Source: Bacillus thuringiensis
Lineage (GTDB): Bacteria > Bacillota > Bacilli > Bacillales > Bacillaceae_G
DNA length: 64,000 bases
Assembly (NCBI RefSeq): GCF_001182785.1
Contig: NZ_CP012099.1
Location: 1,052,501 to 1,116,500 of the forward strand
Direction of reading: 5' to 3'
Part shown: positions 44,947-53,455 of the stretch, one piece after another
Position numbering within the stretch: the stretch's first letter is position 1
How the letters are laid out: each line of letters starts with the position of its first letter
The notes under the pieces: generated by a model
The model's input: only the letters and a program-made list of their open reading frames with translations
Told to the model about the DNA's origin: nothing
Databases searched by the model: none
Position numbers and translations under genes: made by a program

Positions 44947-45374
44947 GGGTTGTTCGTATAGAAATGTGTTACATTTTTACGATACTATTTCATTTTATCA
45001 TAAAAATACCTTTTATGGTAAAAAATAAATTTTGTAAAGTTTTCCATTGATAATAATTTGTGAAAAAAGTACTAATTTTTAATGTATGAAAAATAATAAA
45101 TATTTTTAATGGACGCTTTAGAATCTTTCGTTCTTTATATATAGATTTTTATATTTTTTAAGTTAATTTAAAGAATTTTGTCGTTTTTTGTTGTGATTAT
45201 TATATTATGATACGTTTAATGTTCGGAATTAGACATTATAACAGAAAAATTTTTAAAAAACAGAATTGAATCATATTTTTTATTTTAATATAATATATTT
45301 GTTAATTAATAACATATTTGGGGTATGATTCTTTATTGCAGTGAGAATTCTTTTTTTATAGGGGGATTTACAAA
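44947..45374. other. AT-rich intergenic stretch without a recognised gene
   Basis: About 430 bp of very AT-rich DNA with no coding frame of note and no strong hairpin. It probably holds the promoter of the following gene; a TATGAT-like -10 element lies near 45327. Nothing else was seen. Confidence 0.6.
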
Positions 45375-45986
45375 ATGGCTAAAACGGCGAAGTCTGAAAT
45401 GATGAATGAATTAAAAGAAATAGTTTACAAATTCTTTCCAAAAAATATTATGAAAGAAGAAGAATTGTACGAAGAATCTAAAGAGCATAAACGATTTGTA
45501 GAGCTAAAAGAAACATTTATAGAAAACGAAAGTTCTCAAAAGGAAGTTTTGTCTTTAATCGAGTCAACATTTTGTGATTACCATGTATCAGATTGTACAG
45601 ATTTAAACCTATATAATTGTTTAGAATATAACGTGTTGTTAAATGGAAGAGAACCGATGTTAAATGATGATATTGATTGGATACGAAAATCAAGAGGTGA
45701 GCGTCTGGATTTAGGAGTTTTTGTTAGCTTACTTGATAAATATTATTATTACTACGTATTAAAAACAACATATGATGAAGATGTAAGGGAATGGACTTTT
45801 GAAACAATCGATGTAGAAATGGATACCATTTGTGAATTTGAAAAACGAATGAATACAAAAGGATTTGTAAGAGTAGAGCGTGAGGTTGCTAGAACGGCAA
45901 TATCTGATATTGAAACGGAATGTTTACGTATGGGAGAAGTTAACGTATTCCATGCTTTATTTACGGATTCGGTTAGTGAAATATAA
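45375..45986 (+). CDS. Hypothetical soluble protein
   Basis: A 203-residue acidic protein without signal peptide or membrane segment, rich in Glu and Asp, with a Tyr cluster (DKYYYYYVLK) in the middle. A strong ATAGGGGG ribosome site precedes the ATG. No family was recognised. It is monocistronic, with an AT-rich region before and a bidirectional terminator after. Confidence 0.68.
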   Translation: MAKTAKSEMMNELKEIVYKFFPKNIMKEEELYEESKEHKRFVELKETFIENESSQKEVLSLIESTFCDYHVSDCTDLNLYNCLEYNVLLNGREPMLNDDIDWIRKSRGERLDLGVFVSLLDKYYYYYVLKTTYDEDVREWTFETIDVEMDTICEFEKRMNTKGFVRVEREVARTAISDIETECLRMGEVNVFHALFTDSVSEI

Positions 45987-46018
45987 AATGTATATGCAGT
46001 TTGTACTATGTTGAAAGA

Positions 46019-46063
46019 GTCGCTAAGAAAGTAGGATGTTACTAATTTCTTAGCGACTTTTTT
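46019..46063. terminator. Bidirectional terminator
   Basis: The stem GTCGCTAAGAAA / TTTCTTAGCGAC is followed by TTTTTT and lies between convergent genes. Confidence 0.88.
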
Positions 46064-46064
46064 A

Positions 46065-47189
46065 TTAATTATCAAACCAATTCCAAATCTCAATATCTCC
46101 AAGAGTCGCATAACGTATGTGCGGGGAGTTTTGTAATTTTAATAACTCTTTCGATGGGCCAGTAATAACAATTCCGTATACTTTTACACCGTTATCCTTT
46201 ACATATTGATAACGTTTATCTAAATTTAGTTCTTTCTCAGAAAGCGCTGCTATTTTGCTTACCGTTTTTTTATGGATAGAAAGGACGCGCATCATTTCGG
46301 TTACTTTGTCTTCTTGCGTTTTCTGCCCGTCAGTTTCATTATCGAGGAATCTTACATGTTCTGGAAATCCTATAGCTTCTCCGCCATGTAGGATATAGTC
46401 ATCTACATTTTTTCTTTCTTGTCCTGTATCTAAAGCGTACCATACAGGAGTTGGAGGGAGTTCTTGTGCTTCAAATATGCTATATAAAAGCGGTTCTAAT
46501 TCTTTTAAAGTGTAAGCTTTATCAAAAGAAATTGCTACTTCTGCAACGGTTCCATCATGTACTTTTGCAAGTGTATCCCATACTTTTTTTGATGAATCCT
46601 TTAAATAATCACCCTGCTCTGTTTTTGGGTGAACAAAGAAGAGTTTTGGTTGATAGAACGGATTCATCCAAGTTCGCTTCGTAACATCTACAGATGATAA
46701 GAAGCTTTTTGTTTCTATTGTACCGAGGGGCATTTCTTTTTTACCGACGGTTCGTACTAAATCAAATTGGCTATTCGTACGGAAAAAAGCTTCTACACTT
46801 GTTCCGCCCCCCATAACACGGCTATTTGGGATCGTTGCTTCAAGTGCAAGCGAAGGAACCTCTCTAATTTCTTCTAGCCTTTTATCATTATTAGCTTGAA
46901 AATAAAAGGCTGATAATACCCCGCCGATTATATAGATAACGATGCAAATTGATAATATAAAACCAAACGTTTGTAAACGATGTTTCCACTTAATCCTCCA
47001 AAAAGGAACTTTAAGATCTTTTGGAGGTAACTTTTTCTTAATTGGTTCTGTTTTTGTTAACAGCTCATCTAAGTAAGCTTCACACTCTTCACATGACTCA
47101 ATATGACTTTCTAACAGTTCTTGTTCATCATGCGTGAGCGTTCCATTTTCATACTTCTTCCATAGTTTTTTAAATTCTGTACACCCCAT
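46065..47189 (-). CDS. Anti-sigma factor (zinc-finger, YhdL-like)
   Basis: A 374-residue single-pass membrane protein. The N-terminal cytosolic part carries the zinc-binding anti-sigma motif (His29-x3-Cys33-x2-Cys36). A membrane segment lies at about 73-95, and the outer part is in the style of the Sigma_reg_N/Sigma_reg_C domains known from YhdL-like proteins. It follows the ECF sigma gene by 5 bp and would hold that sigma inactive until an envelope signal arrives. The ATG at 47189 is preferred over a GTG at 47198 because AAGGAG stands at the right distance. Confidence 0.86.
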   Translation of the reverse strand: MGCTEFKKLWKKYENGTLTHDEQELLESHIESCEECEAYLDELLTKTEPIKKKLPPKDLKVPFWRIKWKHRLQTFGFILSICIVIYIIGGVLSAFYFQANNDKRLEEIREVPSLALEATIPNSRVMGGGTSVEAFFRTNSQFDLVRTVGKKEMPLGTIETKSFLSSVDVTKRTWMNPFYQPKLFFVHPKTEQGDYLKDSSKKVWDTLAKVHDGTVAEVAISFDKAYTLKELEPLLYSIFEAQELPPTPVWYALDTGQERKNVDDYILHGGEAIGFPEHVRFLDNETDGQKTQEDKVTEMMRVLSIHKKTVSKIAALSEKELNLDKRYQYVKDNGVKVYGIVITGPSKELLKLQNSPHIRYATLGDIEIWNWFDN

Positions 47190-47194
47190 CCGTA

Positions 47195-47680
47195 TCACTC
47201 CTTTATGCTTTTCATTTCTTTTCGTCCCCTGTGTAATTCAATTTTCACTTTCGCTAATGAGAGACCGGTCATTTCTGCTATTTCTTTATACGAGAATACG
47301 TAGTAATCTCGTAGTAGTAGGACATTTCGTCTTTCGAGCGGAAGAGAAGATAAACTTTCTAACCAACTAGCGATCTCAAATTTTACGAAATATTCATGTT
47401 CTGTACTCGGCACGTTTGGTAAATGGAATTCTTCCACTGTAGTTGTTTTATATTTTTTTTCTTTACGATACCAATCGATAAAGGCATTGTAGGCAATTGT
47501 AAATAACCACGGCCTAATTTCTTCTCCTTTATAATAGTCAATATGGACGAGCATTCGGTAAAATGTTTCTTGCATGAGATCTTCCGCATAGTGGGAATCT
47601 CCGGTTAGGGAGAGAAGATAGCGAAATAAATCTTGCATATGCTCTGAGTAAATTTCTTCTAATAATTGTTTACGTTTCAC
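47195..47680 (-). CDS. ECF sigma factor (SigM-like)
   Basis: A 161-residue extracytoplasmic-function sigma factor. Region 2 (LFRYLLSLTGDSHYAEDLMQ, then WLFTIAYNAFIDWYRK) and region 4 (LLLRDYYVFSYKEIAEMTGL, then KVKIELHRGR) are complete. It resembles B. subtilis SigM in length and in the PWLF...NAFIDY stretch, but which ECF it is cannot be fixed by eye. Its own promoter region carries an ECF-type sequence, and the anti-sigma gene is directly downstream. Confidence 0.9.
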   Translation of the reverse strand: MKRKQLLEEIYSEHMQDLFRYLLSLTGDSHYAEDLMQETFYRMLVHIDYYKGEEIRPWLFTIAYNAFIDWYRKEKKYKTTTVEEFHLPNVPSTEHEYFVKFEIASWLESLSSLPLERRNVLLLRDYYVFSYKEIAEMTGLSLAKVKIELHRGRKEMKSIKE

Positions 47681-47706
47681 TACATTTCCCTCCCTTCATA
47701 CATAAC

Positions 47707-47732
47707 AACGAAATACATATAAAAAAGTTACA
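47707..47732 (-). promoter_or_regulatory. ECF-type promoter of the sigma/anti-sigma operon
   Basis: Read on the minus strand, TGTAAC, a 16-bp spacer and CGTT resemble the ECF promoter pattern (TGAAAC-N16-CGTC). It lies about 27-52 bp before the sigma start codon, suggesting autoregulation. Confidence 0.55.
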
Positions 47733-47817
47733 ATTTTTTATGGAATTATAGTAAAAAACGTCAAGAATTGGATTGCGTTCTCTTTTATCATAATACATAT
47801 AAGGCGGGTGAACAGAG

Positions 47818-48720
47818 ATGGAAAGCTATGAAACACAAATTCAAAGGTCAATTGATTATATTGAGGAAGATGTAATGGAAAAACAAACGCTGCGTAATTT
47901 AGCTCGCATTGCAGGTTTTTCTGAGTCGCATTTTCATCGTGTATTTCAGGCATTAGTAGGTGATACAGTAATGGAGTATGTTCGAAAGAGGAGGTTAGCC
48001 CGGGCAGCTTATCAACTTTCTCATACGGATGAAAAAGTTATTGATATCGCGTTTGAACATGGCTTTCAATCTCACGAAACGTTCACGAGAGCCTTTAAAA
48101 AATTATTTCAAATGACACCGAGTGAATATCGAAAACAAGAAATCGAAACACCGATGTATTACCGAGTGAATGTAAAGCAAAGAAAATTAAATCCGTATTT
48201 AGGAGGCATACAAATGGAATATCGTATTGTAAATAAACCAGAATTTTTAGTGGCGGGTTATGAACTGAAGACGACAAGTAAAGAAGGGAAAAACCATCAA
48301 GACATTCCAGTATTTTGGCAAGAATATTTACAAAAAGATCTTGGAACGACGATTCCGAATCGTAAAGATACGAGTCAATGGGTAGAGCTTGGATTATGTA
48401 CTGATTTTAATTTAGAAACAGGGGACTTCACTTATATTATCGGAATGGAAGTTACAGACTTTGAAAATGTACCAAATGAAATTGCGAAGCGTACTTTCCC
48501 GGCAGCAACATATGCAGTATTTACAACGCCGAAAGTTCCTCATGAAGAAATGGTATCGTCTATTCACCAAACTTGGAATGCAGTATTCTCAGAATGGTTC
48601 CCGCATTCAGGCTATGAACATTGCGGCGTTACAGAGTTTGAACTGTACGATGAGCGTTGCCACGAAGATAAGAGTGAGTTCGCCCAAGTAGAGCTTTGGA
48701 TACCGGTGAAGAAAAAATAA
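47818..48720 (+). CDS. AraC-family regulator with GyrI-like domain
   Basis: A 300-residue regulator. Two AraC helix-turn-helix motifs occupy residues 1-105 (LRNLARIAGFSESHFHRVFQ and VIDIAFEHGFQSHETFTRAFKK). After a linker, residues 130-300 form a GyrI-like/effector-binding domain of the SOUL/BmrR type. Proteins of this layout respond to small hydrophobic molecules. It is divergent from the ECF sigma gene across a ~140-bp promoter region. Confidence 0.9.
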   Translation: MESYETQIQRSIDYIEEDVMEKQTLRNLARIAGFSESHFHRVFQALVGDTVMEYVRKRRLARAAYQLSHTDEKVIDIAFEHGFQSHETFTRAFKKLFQMTPSEYRKQEIETPMYYRVNVKQRKLNPYLGGIQMEYRIVNKPEFLVAGYELKTTSKEGKNHQDIPVFWQEYLQKDLGTTIPNRKDTSQWVELGLCTDFNLETGDFTYIIGMEVTDFENVPNEIAKRTFPAATYAVFTTPKVPHEEMVSSIHQTWNAVFSEWFPHSGYEHCGVTEFELYDERCHEDKSEFAQVELWIPVKKK

Positions 48721-48729
48721 TAGGGTAAG

Positions 48730-48760
48730 AGCGAATCATTGGGAGATGGTTCGCTTTTTC
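48730..48760 (+). terminator. Terminator of the AraC-family gene
   Basis: The stem AGCGAATCAT / ATGGTTCGCT (one wobble) is followed by TTTTTC. Confidence 0.8.
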
Positions 48761-48780
48761 ATGAAGGGGGAAATAGGAAA

Positions 48781-48948
48781 ATGTTCAAAAAACTAGAATG
48801 TGTATCTATACATACGAAAGATATAGAAAGATCAGTTTCTTTTTACCCCGCATTAACGGGCAGTAAGATCCCCACCTCAAAATTCAGCGAAAGCAAAGAA
48901 GTTAGGGGGGATCAACTGCCCGTAAAAGCCCCACTGATTATTAGTTGA
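48781..48948 (+). pseudogene. VOC/glyoxalase-family gene cut off by bcr1
   Basis: The ATG at 48781 follows AAGGGGGAAA and begins KKLECVSIHTKDIERSVSFY, the typical start of a glyoxalase/VOC domain. After about 22 residues the frame enters the bcr1 repeat at 48846 and stops inside it. No downstream remainder of the VOC gene was found after the repeat, so it is a fragment. Confidence 0.75.
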
Positions 48949-48955
48949 ACTTTAT
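48846..48955. repeat. bcr1-like repeat, copy B
   Basis: About 105 bp. It shares with copy A the opening CGGGCAGTAAG, CCCACCTCAAAATT and AAAGAAGTTAG blocks, and ends in TTTAT (48951-48955). The later part of copy A (the AACAAAACACC region) is missing. The left flank reads TTTTA rather than a full TTTAT. Confidence 0.75.
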
Positions 48956-49049
48956 AAGTGGATTGTTAAATTTGTATTGTTTTATCTGTAATACATATGA
49001 AAATGGTAAAATAAAATAGCAATTAAATATTGCGGGTGGAAGGTTATAC

Positions 49050-49077
49050 CCTTTCTTCATTTGGTGAAGAAAGGAGG
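49050..49077 (+). promoter_or_regulatory. Hairpin against the ribosome site of the 50-residue ORF
   Basis: CCTTTCTTCA (49050-49059) and TGAAGAAAGG (49065-49074) form an exact 10-bp stem with a 5-nt loop. The right arm includes the AAGG of the strong AAGGAGG Shine-Dalgarno sequence (49071-49077). Confidence 0.7.
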
Positions 49078-49086
49078 TGTAATCTT

Positions 49087-49239
49087 ATGGAATTTCTTTT
49101 GCAAATTTTGTTGGAAATTACAAAAACTATAGCTAGAGAAGGTATAGTTTTTGGATTTACGAAATTAACGGCAAAAAAGCGCAAAAAGAAGACCACCCGT
49201 CTGCCTGCGAAGCGTGGGAAGTCTTCTAAGCGCAAATAA
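49087..49239 (+). CDS. 50-residue amphipathic/basic peptide inside the element
   Basis: The ORF opens 9 bp after AAGGAGG. Residues 1-28 (EFLLQILLEITKTI, then REGIVFGFTKL) form an amphipathic or membrane-seeking helix, and residues 29-50 are extremely basic (KKRKKK, KRGKSSKRK). The layout recalls membrane-active toxic peptides, but also small nucleic-acid-binding proteins. With the hairpin on its ribosome site, expression looks tightly controlled. No family was recognised. Confidence 0.55.
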   Translation: MEFLLQILLEITKTIAREGIVFGFTKLTAKKRKKKTTRLPAKRGKSSKRK

Positions 49240-49429
49240 GCTTTAGTTGCAACCTTCCACCTTGCGGTAATTAGTTGCAGTGACGGGGTGTTGGAAGCGC
49301 CTCGTCTACTTCATTTTATGCAAAACTTAGTTAGTTTATACTTCTATTTATAGTATAACAGTTTAGAAATGTATTTGTTAATAGTTTTATTTTTACTTTT
49401 ACTTTGTATAGTAGGAAAGTAGGTTAGTA

Positions 49430-49577
49430 TTGTCGGTTTTTGTCGGTAAGTCGATATATCTAGAAAATCGCTGATATAATTCGAGTTGCGCTGATATATT
49501 CAAAAAATCGCTGATATAATTTCATATACCGCTAAAACACCTCAAAAAAACGATCCACATAATTTCAATTACCGCAA
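49430..49577. repeat. Second copy of the 40-bp repeat, two units
   Basis: The head TTGTCGGTAAGTC (in the TTTTTGTCGG context at about 49437-49452) is followed by two 40-bp units (49453-49492 and 49493-49532) that match those at 22268. A tail ATAATTTCATATACCGC follows, with a further tail-like copy at about 49553-49577. Confidence 0.8.
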
Positions 49578-49593
49578 AATTCTTCTAGAAAAG

Positions 49594-49620
49594 AAAAAAA
49601 GACGCCACATAGCGTCTTTC
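49594..49620 (-). terminator. Terminator of the two-component operon
   Basis: On the minus strand the stem AAAGACGC / GCGTCTTT is followed by a run of T, directly after the histidine kinase stop codon. Confidence 0.88.
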
Positions 49621-51363
49621 CTACGAACGAAACGGAAACACAAGGATAATCGTTGTTCCTTTTCCGAGTGCACTATCAACGGAAATTGTCCCGTTATGAG
49701 CATGAACGAGCTGTTTTGTAATGGCTAGGCCAAGTCCAGTTCCGATGTTGCTTTCTTCTGTGTTTGTTCCGCGGTAATATCGTTCAAATAGAAGTTCTTT
49801 CGTTTTTTCATCCATTCCTTTTCCGTCATCTGAAATGGAGAGTGTAAAAGAATTAGCGTTTTGTGATAATTTTACGATGACAGTAGTTGTTTCGTTATTA
49901 TGTTTTACAGCATTTACGAGTAAGTTTTCGATAATACGCTGGAACCATTTTTCTTCAATGAAATATTGAATTTTATTTGAGCTCGGTACGAATTCAATAT
50001 TTTGATTTTGAAGTGTTGGATTATTAATAAATTGCAATAATACTTTTTGGACGAACTGATTGATTTCAACGTTTACGTGTTGGGCAGGAAGGCTGTTATT
50101 TTTTAATTGATACGTTAAGCTTAAATCATCAATTAATGTCGTCATATATTGAGATTTCTCTTTCATAACACTACCAAATTGCTGAATATCACGATCAGTC
50201 CAGTTATATTGATTCGATTCGAGTAATAATGCGTAGCCATATATAGAGCTAAGTGGTGTTTTTAAATCATGCGTTAGACCGGTAATCCATTCTTCTCGTG
50301 TTTGCTGAAGTACTTGCCTCATCGCATCGTTTTTTTTGAGTGTAATAGAAAGGTGTTCTAGTGAACTTGTTACATCTCTAAACAAACGGAATGACCATTT
50401 TTCTTTACCAGATCGCCGGAACCTGACAGGTTTTCCTTTTTTACTGATAGGTTCTTCATACTTTCCGCCAGCGATATTTTTAAGCCAGCGCATCGCATGT
50501 AATAACGGTTTCCCGAATTTATTACCATACCAAATAGAAAGAATGACTAAATAAACAAATACGATAAGAAGGATTAATCCGCATCCGATGAGAAACTTCT
50601 TAGTAAATACATCTTCAATTTCGTCATCTGGATAGTAGTGCTCATTTTTCGCAGTTACAACGAGTAGGTTGCCACTATTTGTATCGTAAAAGCTAGATGT
50701 GTTTTCTTTATGATTCCACGGTTCTTTTTCATTAAGGGCAATTTGTATTGCTGAAAATGGTTTTTTCTTTCCAGTTGGATAGGCAAAAACCTCTTCACCA
50801 TTTTGATTAAATATTTGAAGTGCTGCTTTTTCTTTAGACAGTAACTGTTTTTCTTGATCTGTTAATGTGAACGAATCCATAGTTAAAGAGGAGTGCTCCT
50901 TTTGAATTGCTGTCAGTAACGCATTGCTTTTTAACATACCACCATAAATAACAAGTACTTTCTTTTCTTCTACTTCAATTTCCCAATATGTAAATTTATA
51001 ATTACTTTCGATATGATGTTGTATATATGCGACTAAAGATGTCTTCGTATAAGCATTCGGAACATCATTTGGTGTATTAAAGTGGTAGAGGATTTTTCCG
51101 TTTTCATCTACAACTTGGAGCCAATCATTTTTCTCCTTTATTAAATCTTGCACTTCAGATTGTAACGAAATATGCCCATCTTCTGAAGAGATGTATCTTG
51201 AAATTGTAAAACTATCAGAATCTGGAATATTAGGTTCGTATAAAGTACTAGTAAGAAGAAAAATTAAATAAGTAAAAGCAGCAACTACAGCGATAAGTAA
51301 TGTAACTAAAACAAAAACGTGTTGCATGATAAATTGAATAATAAGTCGTTTATTAAAATTCAT
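49621..51363 (-). CDS. Sensor histidine kinase
   Basis: A 580-residue membrane kinase with membrane segments at about 14-36 and 265-287 and a ~225-residue outside sensor region. The H box (THDLKTPLSS), N box (ENLLVNAVKHN), G1 box (DDGKGMD) and G2 box (GTGLGLAI) are intact. It autophosphorylates on His and passes the phosphate to the response regulator 9 bp upstream. The stimulus is unknown. Confidence 0.93.
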   Translation of the reverse strand: MNFNKRLIIQFIMQHVFVLVTLLIAVVAAFTYLIFLLTSTLYEPNIPDSDSFTISRYISSEDGHISLQSEVQDLIKEKNDWLQVVDENGKILYHFNTPNDVPNAYTKTSLVAYIQHHIESNYKFTYWEIEVEEKKVLVIYGGMLKSNALLTAIQKEHSSLTMDSFTLTDQEKQLLSKEKAALQIFNQNGEEVFAYPTGKKKPFSAIQIALNEKEPWNHKENTSSFYDTNSGNLLVVTAKNEHYYPDDEIEDVFTKKFLIGCGLILLIVFVYLVILSIWYGNKFGKPLLHAMRWLKNIAGGKYEEPISKKGKPVRFRRSGKEKWSFRLFRDVTSSLEHLSITLKKNDAMRQVLQQTREEWITGLTHDLKTPLSSIYGYALLLESNQYNWTDRDIQQFGSVMKEKSQYMTTLIDDLSLTYQLKNNSLPAQHVNVEINQFVQKVLLQFINNPTLQNQNIEFVPSSNKIQYFIEEKWFQRIIENLLVNAVKHNNETTTVIVKLSQNANSFTLSISDDGKGMDEKTKELLFERYYRGTNTEESNIGTGLGLAITKQLVHAHNGTISVDSALGKGTTIILVFPFRS

Positions 51364-51372
51364 ATCGTCACC

Positions 51373-52077
51373 CTACTTTGTAACGAACTTATAACCAAGC
51401 CCGCGAACAGTTTTTATATATTCTGGTTTACTTGGATCGTGTTCAATTTTTTCACGTAGTTTTCGAATGTGGACCATAACAGTGTTGTCATCGCCATTAT
51501 AGGCAGGTGCTCCCCAAACTTTTTCGTATATTTCCTCTTTCGAAAATACGTAGTTCGGATTCTCGCAAAAGAAGAGTAGTAGTTGAAAGAGTTGAGCGGA
51601 ACATTCGACAATGTGCCCATCCACTGTCAGTTCTGCAGAGTGTTGATCAATTTCAAATCTTTCAAATGAAATAGAGTGTGATTTTTGTTCGTGCGGTACT
51701 GCTTGTTTCATATGTCTCCGAAGCTGTGCTTTCATACGTGCTACTACTTCTAATGGATTAAAGGGCTTCGTAATATAATCATCCGCACCGTATGAAAATC
51801 CAGATATTTTGTCTAAATCAGATGCTTTTGCTGATAGGAAGAAAATTGGACAATCTGTTTGTTGGCGAATGATTGGACAAATATCAAAACCAGATTGTCC
51901 AGGAAGCATTACATCTAAAATAATTAAATCGTAATTGTTTTGCTTAGTTAGTGATAAAGCTATTTCAGCTGATGTTGCAGTTGTAATATGAGAAAAACCT
52001 TCTTTTTCAAGAATGGTAGTTAGTAATTGTAAAATTGCTGTTTCATCATCAACAAGTAAAATATTTGCTTGGTACAT
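51373..52077 (-). CDS. OmpR/PhoB-family response regulator
   Basis: A 234-residue regulator: receiver domain with the phosphorylation Asp in LIILDVMLPG (about residue 53), conserved Lys in YITKPF, and a C-terminal winged-helix DNA-binding domain (EEIYEKVWG, VMVHIRKLREKIE). It is the first gene of the pair with the sensor kinase. The AATTAGGAGGG site precedes the ATG. Its targets are not known, though the divergent membrane genes at 52218 are candidates. Confidence 0.94.
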   Translation of the reverse strand: MYQANILLVDDETAILQLLTTILEKEGFSHITTATSAEIALSLTKQNNYDLIILDVMLPGQSGFDICPIIRQQTDCPIFFLSAKASDLDKISGFSYGADDYITKPFNPLEVVARMKAQLRRHMKQAVPHEQKSHSISFERFEIDQHSAELTVDGHIVECSAQLFQLLLFFCENPNYVFSKEEIYEKVWGAPAYNGDDNTVMVHIRKLREKIEHDPSKPEYIKTVRGLGYKFVTK

Positions 52078-52217
52078 AAAAATCCCTCCTAATTTTCTCG
52101 AATATCATATCATCATTTTGTAACTTATGGAATTTTTAAGGAAATTTTAAGGTTTTCTTTCGCAAAAAATTAAGAATCAAATGATATGATAAAAGTAACA
52201 TAGGGGAGGAGATGAGT

Positions 52218-53066
52218 GTGAATCCGTTTCAAGTGATGCGAGCTAGATATTTTTTAATTGTATTTGCACTATTAATTTTAATAGCGAGAAGTAGTGGCGA
52301 TTTGCTAACAAGTATATTTCATATACAAAATTCTTCTTTTATAAATATCTTTATATTCTATATCCTTCCGATGGTATGGATTTTTTATGAGTATAGAAAG
52401 CATCGCATTTCATTTTCATTGTTTGTTAATAAAAATGAAACATTTAACTTGGTGCAAGTTTTATACATTACGGTTATGTTGTGCATGTTTAGTTACGGGT
52501 ATCTTATTTTGTATATGTATAGTTTTGCATGGATTACACCGGACTTTATTATGAATGCATTGCATGAACCGATTATAGATAGTACTGGCGGATATGTATA
52601 TCAAGTCATTAGGATCGTATTCATCGCACCAATTATCGGGGAGTTTGTTTTTCGCGGATTTTTACTTCAACGTTTTGCAACAAAATGGGGAACGAGCATA
52701 GCGACCATCGTGGTAGCAATATTGTTTGCGTTGTTACATGTTGATTTCCTCGGTGCAGCCATATTCAGCATCGTATTATCAATCGTATATATTCGTACGA
52801 AAAGTTTACTCATGCCAATTGCAATACATATGTTAAACAATGCATTTGTAATGGGTGCGTCTTTTTTAATAAGTAGAGAAAAAATTATGAGTTTTGCCGA
52901 TTTCTCAAATTATACGACATTCTTTCCTGGACTTATTATTTTTATAACAGGATTAAACTTAGTACTTATCTTTTTATTTGTTAATCGTAAATATTGGAGT
53001 AAAGAAGTGCCAGTTATATATGCAGAGCAGGAAAAGAGCTTTTCAGATATAGTGGGGAGTAAATGA
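52218..53066 (+). CDS. CPBP-like membrane protein with altered active site
   Basis: A 282-residue membrane protein of the CPBP (CAAX protease) type with about seven segments. The usual EExxxR reads GEFVFR here, so the first Glu, normally essential, is Gly. The later FALLHVDF and MLNNAF motifs are normal. It may lack protease activity. The GTG at 52218 fits the GGGGAGGA site better than the ATG at 52212. It lies divergent from the two-component genes and begins a run of small membrane genes. Confidence 0.82.
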   Translation: MNPFQVMRARYFLIVFALLILIARSSGDLLTSIFHIQNSSFINIFIFYILPMVWIFYEYRKHRISFSLFVNKNETFNLVQVLYITVMLCMFSYGYLILYMYSFAWITPDFIMNALHEPIIDSTGGYVYQVIRIVFIAPIIGEFVFRGFLLQRFATKWGTSIATIVVAILFALLHVDFLGAAIFSIVLSIVYIRTKSLLMPIAIHMLNNAFVMGASFLISREKIMSFADFSNYTTFFPGLIIFITGLNLVLIFLFVNRKYWSKEVPVIYAEQEKSFSDIVGSK

Positions 53067-53067
53067 G

Positions 53068-53424
53068 ATGAAGAAGATGGTTGAAAAAATATTAAAAGAG
53101 ATTATAGATGCTACGTCTATTACAGATATGTGTGATAAAAGCGTTTGTCATTGGCTTCAACCTGTAGTAGATACGATTGTGTTTCCAGAGTATTACTTAT
53201 TTTCTAGTACTCATTTAAAAGAAAATATTATTTCTCTTCTTATTGTGTTCGGGGTTTTACTAATATTTGGTCTAATTGTAGAAGAAATGATGAAGCGCAT
53301 CTTCAGAAAGAATGAAGAGAAGTATATGTGGATTCATAAAGTATTCGAGAAAGTAATGGTGGCTTTCCTTTTGTTTTATGGTATAAAAACAATCATTTAC
53401 TTTATAGCTTTAAAACATCATTAA
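53068..53424 (+). CDS. Small membrane protein, unknown
   Basis: A 118-residue protein with two hydrophobic segments (about 47-70 and 93-113) and a long cytosolic N-terminus. The start codon overlaps the end of the CPBP-like gene (TAAATGAGATG), so the two are translationally coupled. No family was recognised. Confidence 0.65.
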   Translation: MKKMVEKILKEIIDATSITDMCDKSVCHWLQPVVDTIVFPEYYLFSSTHLKENIISLLIVFGVLLIFGLIVEEMMKRIFRKNEEKYMWIHKVFEKVMVAFLLFYGIKTIIYFIALKHH

Positions 53425-53455
53425 TTCGAAATTTGAAAGGGATGTATAAAATTAT

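Larger units (their letters stand above)
49030..49266. mobile_element. Putative MITE-like element carrying a small ORF
   Basis: GGTGGAAGGTT (49035-49045) and AACCTTCCACC (49251-49261) are perfect 11-bp terminal inverted repeats. Directly outside both lies the same 5-bp sequence TTGCG (49030-49034 and 49262-49266), as left by transposition. The 227-bp interior holds a 50-codon ORF with its own hairpin-shielded ribosome site. It encodes no transposase. I do not know it from any described family. Confidence 0.6.

Noticed and set aside
48739..48780. Earlier start for the truncated VOC gene
   Set aside because: It lies in the terminator of the preceding gene; the ATG at 48781 has the ribosome site.
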